Assembly (NCBI GenBank): GCA_027003085.1
Contig: JALWYR010000118.1
Location: 1-5,940, forward strand
DNA length: 5,940 nt
Origin: Flavobacteriales bacterium
Lineage (GTDB): Bacteria; Bacteroidota; Bacteroidia; Flavobacteriales; Flavobacteriaceae
Reading direction: 5' to 3'
Positions 1 through 5,831 of this stretch are shown here, in pieces (position 1 is the first letter of the stretch; every line of letters starts with the position of its first letter). The notes beneath the pieces are model-generated. The model was not told the origin of the DNA and searched no databases. It saw only the letters and a program-made list of their open reading frames with translations. The position numbers and the translations under genes are program-made.

Positions 1-37
1 TAACTTGACACAGCTAAACTATAAAAAGAAAAAATAT

Positions 38-80
38 TGGACAAAAATCGAACATAAAAAACCAGCCTACTTTTTGTCCA
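38..80. repeat. 10-bp inverted repeat with 23-nt spacer
   Basis: TGGACAAAAA (38-47) is the exact reverse complement of TTTTTGTCCA (71-80). The right arm overlaps the first copy of the 16-bp direct repeat. The stem is AT-rich with only three G-C pairs and a long loop, so it would be a weak terminator at best. It could equally be a protein-binding dyad. Confidence 0.4.
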
Positions 81-118
81 CATGAAAAAATCAAACTAAA
101 AACAGCCTACTTTTTGTC
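63..118. repeat. Pair of exact 16-bp direct repeats, 40-bp period
   Basis: CAGCCTACTTTTTGTC occurs at 63-78 and again at 103-118. Similarity extends a little further on both sides (A-rich before, one mismatch then A after). Sixteen identical bases within 60 bp is unlikely by chance even allowing for the T run. Its role is unknown. A tandem regulatory site or a local duplication are the simplest explanations. Confidence 0.6.
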
Positions 119-252
119 TATTATACCTATTTTTACTTTTAAAATGAAAAATACGAAGAAAAATAACCGGTAAAATCAAGACTGTAAATCACTCTTTTAA
201 AGGAAGTAAGATTACCAGGTATGCAGGACTAAATCCTATTGGTAAATTTCTG

Positions 253-284
253 AACCGACAGGTTTTGCCTACAACTTGTCGGTT
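253..284. other. Strong hairpin, 12-bp stem and 8-nt loop
   Basis: AACCGACAGGTT (253-264) pairs with AACTTGTCGGTT (273-284) across the loop TTGCCTAC. Eleven pairs are Watson-Crick and one (261/276) is a G-U wobble on the plus strand. Neither strand has a T tract directly after the stem, so it is not a classical intrinsic terminator. It may be part of a structured RNA or a dyad binding site. I cannot tell which strand, if either, is transcribed. Confidence 0.5.
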
Positions 285-735
285 GTTATGCGTTGAAAGC
301 ATTTTCTGTTCCGACGGCAAGAACATAAAACAATCAGGAATTGGTTTATTCTTGTTCCGGGAAAGATGGTCAGGAGCAGACGAAAGGTCGAAATAAAAAT
401 TATTACTACAAAGGGAACTGGTTGGAACCTGCCGCCCTATTGGCTATGGCCTGAGAAAAATTCAAAAATCATCAATAAATTCACCGGCTTAATAACCTTA
501 GCGGGAGAAGTATATCCATTTGCAAAAATGTTTTTAAATCTAACAGATTTGACGTGTTTAAACTTTTTTAGATTTTTTTTAGTTTTAAATTAAACCAAAC
601 CATCATTGTTGCAGGAAAAAGGCCGGGGCTTATAGCGTTTTCATAACTCCGGGTGTTTAACTTGACTACACAAAACATCTCCTCTGTAAATCCATTCGCA
701 AATTCCGCACATTAAGAAGCAACAGGAAAGATTGA

Positions 736-759
736 GCCGGGCTCGGATAGCGAGTCGGC
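736..759. other. Bulged GC-rich hairpin in a GC-rich patch
   Basis: GCCGG (736-740) and CTCG (742-745) pair with CGAG (751-754) and TCGGC (755-759). This leaves G741 as a single bulge and GATAG as the loop. It gives nine pairs, one of them G-U. It sits in a patch (about 730-850) visibly more GC-rich than its surroundings. No T tract follows on either strand. The function is unknown. Confidence 0.4.
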
Positions 760-907
760 AACCCCTTCGAGCGAAACTAATGCGCTAAGAAATTCGCAGC
801 CAACCGGACAAAACAAAGCGGGCCCCTAGGTGGCGCGATAGGCATGGGTATGTTGGTCACGAAGTGAAACATTCCGGGTATTTAAACTGCCATTTAGGAC
901 AGGAGTC

Positions 908-943
908 AAAAAAACAACCGCCCTCGCTTAGGAAGGCGGTTGT
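908..943 (-). terminator. Intrinsic terminator of the transhydrogenase operon
   Basis: Read on the minus strand, a perfect 9-bp stem (ACAACCGCC ... GGCGGTTGT, 943-935 pairing with 922-914) with a 12-nt loop is followed immediately by seven T residues (complement of A908-A914). It begins 21 nt after the pntB stop codon. This is the textbook geometry of a Rho-independent terminator. On the plus strand no T tract follows the stem, so it should act in one direction only. Confidence 0.9.
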
Positions 944-964
944 GCCATGGTCAAACACTTGTGT

Positions 965-2353
965 TTACATGTTTTTTACCTCGTTGATGATTTTGGTGAT
1001 ACTGTCTTTGGCGTCGCCAAAGAGCATGGAGGTTTTGGGGTAGTAGAACAGTTCGTTGTCGATGCCCGCATAACCGGGTTTCATGCTTCGTTTGAGCACA
1101 ATCACGTTTTTGGCATCTTCCACATCGAGCACGGGCATGCCGTAGATGGGACTGCCGGGATTGGTCTTGGCCGCCGGGTTGACCACATCGTTGGCGCCTA
1201 CCACCAGCACCACATCGGTGTTTTTGAACTGCGGGTTGATGTCGTCCATATCCACCAACTTGTCGTAGTCCACGTTGGCTTCGGCCAGGAGGACGTTCAT
1301 GTGTCCGGGCATACGGCCCGCCACCGGATGAATGGCGTATTTGACATTGACGCCCTTGCTTTCGAGCAGTTCTTCCAGTTCGTGAATGGCGTGTTGGGCT
1401 TGGGCCACGGCCAGTCCGTAGCCGGGCACAATGATGACGTTGTTGGCATAATTGAGCAGAATGCCCGCATCGGAAGGTGTGATGGATTTGACCGTTCCTT
1501 GGGTGGCATCACCACCACCGCCGGCCACGTTCGTGTCGCCGAATCCGCCGAAAATCACGTTGGCCAGGGAGCGGTTCATGGCCTTGGTCATGGCAATGGT
1601 GAGGATGGTTCCTGCCGAGCCCACCAGCACACCGCCGGTAAGCATGGCCATATTATCATAAAGGAAACCGCCGAAGGCAGCCGCCAGGCCGGTAAAGGAG
1701 TTCAACAGCGAAATCACCACGGGCATATCCGCACCGCCGATGGGAAGCACGAACATCACGCCGTAGAGCAGAGCCAATGCAAAGAGCACATAGAGCATCA
1801 CCGGCGAAGCGGGACGTTCCACGGCGATATACACGGCCAAGGCAATGGTGATAAGGAGTAAGATGGTGTTGATAATATTGTAGGAAGGCAAACGAACGGG
1901 TTTGCGCATTTTGCCGCTGAGCTTGGCCCAGGCTATCATACTTCCGGCGAAGGAAACGCTACCGATAAGCAGGCCGGCCACAATCATGGAGATTTTGTAG
2001 GCCGAATCCGTGTTATGGACATATTCCAACAATCCGATAAGCGCGGCCGTGGCGCCACCCATGCCGTTGAAGAACGAAACCAATTCGGGCATTTTGGTCA
2101 TTTCCACCTTTACGGCAATATACCAGCCGATAAAGGTTCCGATGATGATGGCGGCAAAAATCAATCCGTAAATCATGCCGGAAACCTGCTTGTCATGCAG
2201 GAAAATGGTGGCCAATATGGCAATACCCATACCCACGGCGGCAATCAGGTTGCCTTTGCGGGCGGTTTTGGGGCTTCCGAGCATTTTCATGCCCGTCATA
2301 AAGGTAACCGCGGCAATCAGGTAGGCGATATTCAGGAGTGCTTGTGTGGTCAT
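965..2353 (-). CDS. pntB: NAD(P)+ transhydrogenase, beta subunit
   Basis: Beta subunit of the inner-membrane proton-translocating transhydrogenase, which couples inward proton flow to hydride transfer from NADH to NADP+. The 462 residues match the usual family length. The N-terminal part (about 1-260) is a multi-pass membrane domain with the conserved MPELV stretch (88-92) and GGADMPVVISLLNS (206-219), where Asp209 and Asn218 align with E. coli Asp213 and Asn222. The C-terminal part (about 285-462) is NADP(H)-binding domain III, with the fingerprint PGYGLAVAQAQ (310-320), HPVAGRMPGHMN (342-353), MDDINPQF (369-376), GANDVVNPAA (386-395) and KRSMKPGYAGIDN (421-433). The residue matching E. coli proton-channel His91 is Asn96. 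Last gene of the operon, 6 nt after the alpha-2 stop and followed by a terminator. The ATG has no Shine-Dalgarno sequence. Identification is secure; residue alignments to E. coli are from memory. Confidence 0.97.
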   Translation of the reverse strand: MTTQALLNIAYLIAAVTFMTGMKMLGSPKTARKGNLIAAVGMGIAILATIFLHDKQVSGMIYGLIFAAIIIGTFIGWYIAVKVEMTKMPELVSFFNGMGGATAALIGLLEYVHNTDSAYKISMIVAGLLIGSVSFAGSMIAWAKLSGKMRKPVRLPSYNIINTILLLITIALAVYIAVERPASPVMLYVLFALALLYGVMFVLPIGGADMPVVISLLNSFTGLAAAFGGFLYDNMAMLTGGVLVGSAGTILTIAMTKAMNRSLANVIFGGFGDTNVAGGGGDATQGTVKSITPSDAGILLNYANNVIIVPGYGLAVAQAQHAIHELEELLESKGVNVKYAIHPVAGRMPGHMNVLLAEANVDYDKLVDMDDINPQFKNTDVVLVVGANDVVNPAAKTNPGSPIYGMPVLDVEDAKNVIVLKRSMKPGYAGIDNELFYYPKTSMLFGDAKDSITKIINEVKNM

Positions 2354-2359
2354 GGCAGA

Positions 2360-2668
2360 TTATTTACGGGTTTTGAACATTTCGAGCATGCGGTCGGTTA
2401 CCACAAAGCCACCCACCACATTGAGCGTCCCCAATACCACCGCCACAAAACCGATGGCCAAGCCGGCATAATTCTGCGGGTCCATGTGCAACATCACCAG
2501 GATGGCACCGATGATTACCACGCCGTGGATGGCATTGGCGCCGGACATAAGCGGCGTGTGCAGCACGGCGGGAACATGACTGATCAGTTCGATACCTACA
2601 AAAATCATCAGAATGACGATGTAGGTCATTTCGATATTTTGGTTGATAAATTCAAAAAATGCGTTCAT
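2360..2668 (-). CDS. pntAB: NAD(P)+ transhydrogenase, alpha-2 (membrane) subunit
   Basis: Short membrane subunit (102 residues) of the three-polypeptide transhydrogenase. It corresponds to the C-terminal membrane part of E. coli PntA. Three hydrophobic segments are visible, at about 14-31, 48-61 and 68-87. The family signature HVPAVLHTPLMSGANAIHG spans 31-49, and the end VTDRMLEMF (90-98) is typical. His48 in NAIHG stands where E. coli PntA has Ser (NAISG), and it resembles the channel histidine of the Thermus enzyme. The gene follows alpha-1 after 26 nt and precedes pntB by 6 nt, so the complex should be made from one transcript. The start is the first ATG in frame next to the hydrophobic N-terminus; the AT-rich leader lacks a Shine-Dalgarno sequence. 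Together with PntB it forms the proton-conducting membrane domain II. Confidence 0.95.
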   Translation of the reverse strand: MNAFFEFINQNIEMTYIVILMIFVGIELISHVPAVLHTPLMSGANAIHGVVIIGAILVMLHMDPQNYAGLAIGFVAVVLGTLNVVGGFVVTDRMLEMFKTRK

Positions 2669-2694
2669 AATTATTTGTGTTTTGACTGCAATAT

Positions 2695-3801
2695 TTAGGA
2701 TTTACGCACTTGGCCTTGGTAAACGGTCAGGGTGCCGTCGATGATTTCGTCGTCCAAGTCGATTTTGGGTTCGCCTTCGGGCATCAGGAAGGTGAGGAAA
2801 TTATACATGTTTTTGGCGTAGAGTTCACTGGCATTAACGGCCAGCAGTGAAGGCAGGTTGGTTTTGCCAATGATAGTAACCCCATGCTTGGTAACAATTT
2901 CGTCCGGGCGGCTGAGTTCCACGTTTCCGCCTTGTTCCACGGCCATATCCACAATGACGGCGCCGTGTTTCATTTGTTTGATTTGTTCTTCGGTGATAAG
3001 CCGCGGAGCTTTACGTCCCATGACCAAGGCGGTGGTGATGACCAGGTCGGCTTGGAACAGGGATTTGTCCACGGCTTCCTTTTGCTTGCGAAGGAATTCT
3101 TCGCTGGCCTCTTTGGCGTAGCCGCCTTCGGACACATCTTTGAGGTCGGCGTCTTCCACTTGGATGAATTTGGCGCCCAGCGATTCGGCTTCTTCTTTGG
3201 TTTCGGGGCGGATGTCGGTGGCTTCGACAATGGCGCCCAGGCGTTTGGCTGTGGCAATGGCTTGCAATCCGGCCACGCCAACGCCATAGATCAACACGCG
3301 GGCCGGACGAATGGTTCCGGCGGCGGTCATCATCAACGGAAAGATTTTTTCCAGCGCATCGGCGCCGATGATCACGGCCTTATAGCCGGCCAGGTTGCTT
3401 TGGGAGCTGAGCACGTCCATATTCTGAGCACGCGAAATACGGGGAATCAGTTCCATCGCAAAGGCCGTAACGCCTTTTTCGGCCAGGGTTTTGGTAAGTT
3501 CGGGATTGTTGTAGGGAAACAGCAGACCTACAAATATTTGGCCTTTGCGGAACAGAGGTAAATCTTCGTCGGATGGCGGGTTAATTTTGACAATCACGTC
3601 CGCTTGTTCGAACACTTCCTTTTTGGAAGTAACGCTGGCACCCGCTTCGCGGTATTCATCGTCTTGGAAGTGGGCATCCAATCCTGCGCCGGATTCCACC
3701 AGCACTTGGAAACCTTTGCCCGTAAGGTCGCGCACCACCGAAGGAGTGAGCGCCACGCGGCGTTCGCCGGGACGGGTTTCCTTTATGGTTCCTATTTTCA
3801 T
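2695..3801 (-). CDS. pntAA: NAD(P)+ transhydrogenase, alpha-1 subunit (NAD(H)-binding)
   Basis: Soluble domain I of the transhydrogenase, which binds NAD(H) on the cytoplasmic face and passes hydride to NADP+ held by PntB. At 368 residues it is full length for the split-subunit form (Rhodospirillum type) and lacks the membrane tail of E. coli PntA. The N-terminus MKIGTIKETRPGERRVALTP is the shared alanine dehydrogenase/PNT N-terminal signature. The RQD loop RISRAQNMD (121-129) supplies Arg121, Gln126 and Asp129, followed by LSSQSNLAGY. The Rossmann fingerprint GVGVAG (173-178) is followed by Asp196 for the adenosine ribose. First gene of the operon. An in-frame TAA six codons upstream (3817-3819) leaves this ATG as the first possible start. 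Alanine dehydrogenase is excluded by the RQD loop and by the adjacent alpha-2 and beta genes. Confidence 0.96.
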   Translation of the reverse strand: MKIGTIKETRPGERRVALTPSVVRDLTGKGFQVLVESGAGLDAHFQDDEYREAGASVTSKKEVFEQADVIVKINPPSDEDLPLFRKGQIFVGLLFPYNNPELTKTLAEKGVTAFAMELIPRISRAQNMDVLSSQSNLAGYKAVIIGADALEKIFPLMMTAAGTIRPARVLIYGVGVAGLQAIATAKRLGAIVEATDIRPETKEEAESLGAKFIQVEDADLKDVSEGGYAKEASEEFLRKQKEAVDKSLFQADLVITTALVMGRKAPRLITEEQIKQMKHGAVIVDMAVEQGGNVELSRPDEIVTKHGVTIIGKTNLPSLLAVNASELYAKNMYNFLTFLMPEGEPKIDLDDEIIDGTLTVYQGQVRKS

Positions 3802-3852
3802 ATCGGTATTGATTTTTTAGGGTCGGATGCAAGATACAAAATAATTGTGCAG

Positions 3853-3886
3853 CAAAAGTAACAGAGGTCAGGATTTAAAGAGCCAA
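3853..3886 (-). promoter_or_regulatory. Candidate promoter of the transhydrogenase operon
   Basis: On the minus strand TACTTTTG (3860-3853) matches the Bacteroidota -7 consensus TAnnTTTG exactly. The nearest upstream TTG (3886-3884, inside TTTTGG) is 23 bp away, slightly longer than the usual 19-21. Transcription would start near 3847, giving a leader of about 45 nt. A second, weaker choice is TATCTTGC closer to the gene, with a TTG only 16 bp upstream. The promoter region is probable; the exact element is uncertain. Confidence 0.4.
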
Positions 3887-4054
3887 AATGTGCCGTTTGG
3901 TAATTGAATCAATCTATTAAGTGTTAAGCTGCTAAAATGGACATTGGATTCTTGTGTTTTTTGCAGTGTGATTACTTTTCTGAAACTTTATTGTTCGTCT
4001 TTACCGTTCGTCCAACCAAACAAGTCATTCCTTATACCACCTCCGTCATAAAAA

Positions 4055-4067
4055 CAAGCACAGCTTG
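4055..4067. promoter_or_regulatory. Dyad overlapping the -33 element (possible operator)
   Basis: CAAGC (4055-4059) and GCTTG (4063-4067) are perfect inverted half-sites around ACA. The last three bases are the TTG of the -33 element. A regulator bound here would compete with RNA polymerase. No regulator gene is in the window, so the role is inferred from position only. Confidence 0.3.
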
Positions 4068-4094
4068 GGTCCGCACGGTTTTCCGTTAGGTTTG
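4065..4094 (+). promoter_or_regulatory. Bacteroidota-type promoter of the LRR/lipoprotein operon
   Basis: TTG (4065-4067), a 19-bp spacer and TAGGTTTG (4087-4094) match the Bacteroidota primary sigma consensus (TTG/TTTG, 19-21 bp, TAnnTTTG) without a mismatch. Transcription should begin near 4100, giving a leader of about 38 nt before the ATG at 4139. It reads toward the LRR gene and is the only well-formed promoter I see for the three plus-strand genes. Confidence 0.75.
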
Positions 4095-4107
4095 TCAATA
4101 ATAATCA

Positions 4108-4121
4108 GGGATTTTTATCCC
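4108..4121 (+). other. Stem-loop in the 5' leader of the LRR gene
   Basis: GGGAT (4108-4112) and ATCCC (4117-4121) form a 5-bp stem closed by a TTTT loop. If transcription starts near 4100, the stem lies within the first 20 or so nt of the mRNA and ends 17 nt before the start codon. It could protect the 5' end or modulate translation. It is too short for a riboswitch and lacks the T tract of a terminator. Confidence 0.35.
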
Positions 4122-4138
4122 GCTTAAACCTCTCGGTT

Positions 4139-5365
4139 ATGAAAAAATTACTCTTACATTTTGTCCTTTCGGCCACCCTCGGCCTATCCGCCCAACAAAC
4201 CTACGTGCCCGATGACCATTTTGAAAACTATTTGGAAACCCATACGGCCGCAGGAAGTCCCGTAAGCATCGGCGATGCCAATAGCATGGGCGACGGTGTA
4301 ATGAACGACACGGTTCCTACAAATATAATCAATGTGGTTACCTATTTGAATATCAGTAGTCGAAACATCAGCGACCTTACCGGCATTGAGGATTTTTCCA
4401 CCTTGCAAAATTTGAACTGTTCGCACAACCAAATCACCAGCTTGAATCTCGACCAAAACACTTCATTGACCGATTTGAATTGCCGGTATAATCTTTTGAG
4501 CGGTTTGGATTTGAGCCAAAATACCGCTTTGGTTAATCTGAACTGTAACCATAACCAACTCACCACCCTGAATGTAAGTCAAAATATAGCGTTGGTTTAT
4601 TTGCTCTGCAATTTCAATCAACTAACCACTTTGGATGTAAGCCAAAATACCCAATTGGAACTACTATTTTGCGATTTTAATCAAATTGATAATTTGGATG
4701 TAAGTCGTAATCCGAGTTTATACAATCTCGTATGCAACAACAACCAAATGACCTCACTAAATACCGATGATGATTCTTCTTTGATGTATCTGCATTGCGA
4801 AAACAATCATTTGAGCAGCTTGAACGTGGAACACAACGAAAATTTGGTAAAACTCTATTGTTTTTCGAATCAAATAACCACCCTGAATCTCGGTTACAAT
4901 ACTTCGCTAAACTATCTGAAATGTAACAACAATCAATTGGACAGCTTGAATTTACAAAACGGCAACAATGTGAATATGATATATTTGAATGCCACCAACA
5001 ATCCCAACCTCGCATGTGTTTATGTAAACGAGCCCGGTTATATGAACAGCCACTGGCCCAATGCTATTGACAATACGGCGCATTATGTGCTAAACTATAC
5101 ACAGTGTGATGCTTATGTGGACGTGGAAACCCTTATGGAAGATTATTTCCAAGTTTATCCCAACCCCGTACAAGACATATTGCAAATTCACAGCATCCAA
5201 AAAGGATCGTTACAAATCAGCGACGCCTCCGGCAAAATCATTTTACGCCAAGAATTACAGCCCGGCGACAACCGTATCCCCGTAAACCGGCTGCCCGGCG
5301 GACTTTATTTGCTGCAACTAAGCACCGTAAATCAAAACTTTACCACACAACTCATCAAAAACTAA
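4139..5365 (+). CDS. Secreted leucine-rich-repeat protein with type IX sorting domain
   Basis: A 408-residue protein, probably exported through the Sec system and then the type IX system to the cell surface or medium. Residues 1-18 are a signal peptide (MKK, hydrophobic core, likely cut at SA/QQ). Residues 21-90 form an N-terminal cap common in Bacteroidota LRR proteins (YVPDDHFENYLE ... ISDLTGIEDFSTL). Leucine-rich repeats run from about 88 to 292 with consensus LxCxxNxLTxLxLxxNxxL and an exact 21-residue period; Cys falls at 94, 115, 136, 157, 178, 199, 220, 241 and 262. A final irregular repeat has Ala285 instead. Residues about 338-408 are a Por-type sorting domain, with VYPNPVQDIL at its start, LPGGLYLLQL late and a terminal LIKN. 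The ligand is unknown; LRR solenoids usually bind protein or glycan. A good promoter sits upstream, and a lipoprotein gene follows after 4 nt. Confidence 0.93.
   Translation: MKKLLLHFVLSATLGLSAQQTYVPDDHFENYLETHTAAGSPVSIGDANSMGDGVMNDTVPTNIINVVTYLNISSRNISDLTGIEDFSTLQNLNCSHNQITSLNLDQNTSLTDLNCRYNLLSGLDLSQNTALVNLNCNHNQLTTLNVSQNIALVYLLCNFNQLTTLDVSQNTQLELLFCDFNQIDNLDVSRNPSLYNLVCNNNQMTSLNTDDDSSLMYLHCENNHLSSLNVEHNENLVKLYCFSNQITTLNLGYNTSLNYLKCNNNQLDSLNLQNGNNVNMIYLNATNNPNLACVYVNEPGYMNSHWPNAIDNTAHYVLNYTQCDAYVDVETLMEDYFQVYPNPVQDILQIHSIQKGSLQISDASGKIILRQELQPGDNRIPVNRLPGGLYLLQLSTVNQNFTTQLIKN
4400..4950 (+). repeat. 63-bp tandem coding repeats of the LRR solenoid
   Basis: Nine units of 63 bp encode the 21-residue leucine-rich repeats. 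The units have diverged in sequence but keep exact length, visible as recurring AACCAA(C/T)T-type segments after each cysteine codon. The absence of any length change over eight intervals indicates selection on the solenoid pitch. Boundaries are approximate. Confidence 0.7.
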
Positions 5366-5369
5366 TTCA

Positions 5370-5807
5370 ATGAAAAAAATCATCCTCGGTTTATTCATCG
5401 TGGCCGGCCTGTTTGCCGCCTGCGACAACGACAACACCCCCGCCCCCAATGAAGACACTTGCGACTATGACGGTTTGACCTATACCACCGACCAAAATGC
5501 CACCACCCAAACCCTGGTGCCCGACAGCCAACTTTCCGTACAATTGTTCACCGGCAACAACGGCCCCGACGGTCAGCCGGGTATCGAAATTGTCGAAAAT
5601 CAAAATTTTAGCTTCTTCTTTACCACCACGGTGATTCACGAAGGACAAAGCGGACCCGGACGTATCGTCCTCAATGGTACCGATACCTATCAAGTTACCG
5701 TCACTTGCCAACGAGCCGGAACGCAAGCAGGACAAGAATTCCGGTTGGACGTAACCGGCAACGGCATCGAAGCCGAATTTTGTGTCCAAATCGACCAAGT
5801 ATTATAA
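5370..5807 (+). CDS. Small predicted lipoprotein of unknown function
   Basis: A 145-residue protein with a lipoprotein signal peptide: MKK, a hydrophobic stretch 4-17, and a lipobox-like LFAAC in which Cys18 would be lipidated. The residues after the cysteine are acidic (CDNDN). This resembles the acidic stretch that in Bacteroidota can direct lipoproteins to the outside of the outer membrane, so surface display is plausible but inferred. The mature part is rich in Thr, Asn, Gln and Gly with alternating beta-like segments and three further cysteines (31, 113, 138), which may form a disulfide. I recognise no family. The ATG lies 4 nt after the LRR stop codon, so the two are almost certainly cotranscribed and may act together at the surface. 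An uninterrupted frame from a clear signal peptide supports a real gene and this start. Confidence 0.85.
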   Translation: MKKIILGLFIVAGLFAACDNDNTPAPNEDTCDYDGLTYTTDQNATTQTLVPDSQLSVQLFTGNNGPDGQPGIEIVENQNFSFFFTTTVIHEGQSGPGRIVLNGTDTYQVTVTCQRAGTQAGQEFRLDVTGNGIEAEFCVQIDQVL

Positions 5808-5831
5808 ATCAACCCCCAAAAACCATTTATT

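Larger units (their letters stand above)
1..900. other. Long intergenic region without a convincing gene
   Basis: About 900 bases without a coding region I can support. The first 600 bases are AT-rich with many A and T runs. Roughly 720-850 is clearly more GC-rich and contains short dyads. Visible structure comprises a 16-bp direct repeat near the left end, a 12-bp-stem hairpin around 253-284 and a bulged hairpin at 736-759. One 75-codon open frame (366-593) exists, but it has no recognisable domain, a tail translated from T-rich DNA and no promoter or ribosome-binding signal, so I do not call it. I see no tRNA cloverleaf, rRNA similarity, insertion-sequence ends or CRISPR pattern. The region lies downstream of the transhydrogenase operon terminator. 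It could hold a small RNA, a decayed gene or plain spacer. Confidence 0.6.
3802..4138. other. Divergent intergenic region
   Basis: 337 bases between the oppositely directed transhydrogenase and LRR genes. It holds the candidate promoters of both, a CAAGC-ACA-GCTTG dyad over the -33 element of the plus-strand promoter, a leader stem-loop and a pair of GTTCGTC heptamers (3993-3999 and 4006-4012) 13 bp apart. A weaker promoter-like pair for the plus strand (TTG-N18-TACTTTTC, about 3952-3980) is also present. The stretch between about 3890 and 4050 otherwise shows nothing I can name, and no open frame is supported. Confidence 0.6.

Noticed and set aside
366..593. 75-codon plus-strand open frame in the left intergenic region
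   Set aside because: No recognisable domain, no promoter or ribosome signal, and a C-terminus translated from T-rich low-complexity DNA. Chance frames of this size are expected in 900 bp.
1..666. TAACTTGAC at 1-9 and again at 658-666 as possible element ends
   Set aside because: A 9-bp match within 900 bp is expected by chance, and no transposase or inverted termini accompany it.
648..885. Near-repeat TCCGGGT(G/A)TTTAA at 648-660 and 873-885
   Set aside because: Only 13 bp with one mismatch and 225 bp apart, which is compatible with chance.
914..943. Terminator read as bidirectional
   Set aside because: No T tract follows the stem on the plus strand, and no plus-strand gene ends there.
947..1861. 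304-codon open frame antisense to pntB
   Set aside because: The translation is extremely His- and Gly-rich, an artefact of reading the complement of a codon-biased membrane protein gene. pntB on the other strand is certain. The frames at 2015-2698 and 2884-3561 are rejected on the same grounds.
2066..2068. Asn96 in PntB as a sign of an inactive transhydrogenase
   Set aside because: All other motifs are intact and alpha-2 carries His48, so a relocated channel histidine explains it better than loss of function.
4400..4950. Regular repeats as a CRISPR-like array
   Set aside because: The 63-bp period is in frame and encodes leucine-rich repeats; the units are diverged and there are no spacers.
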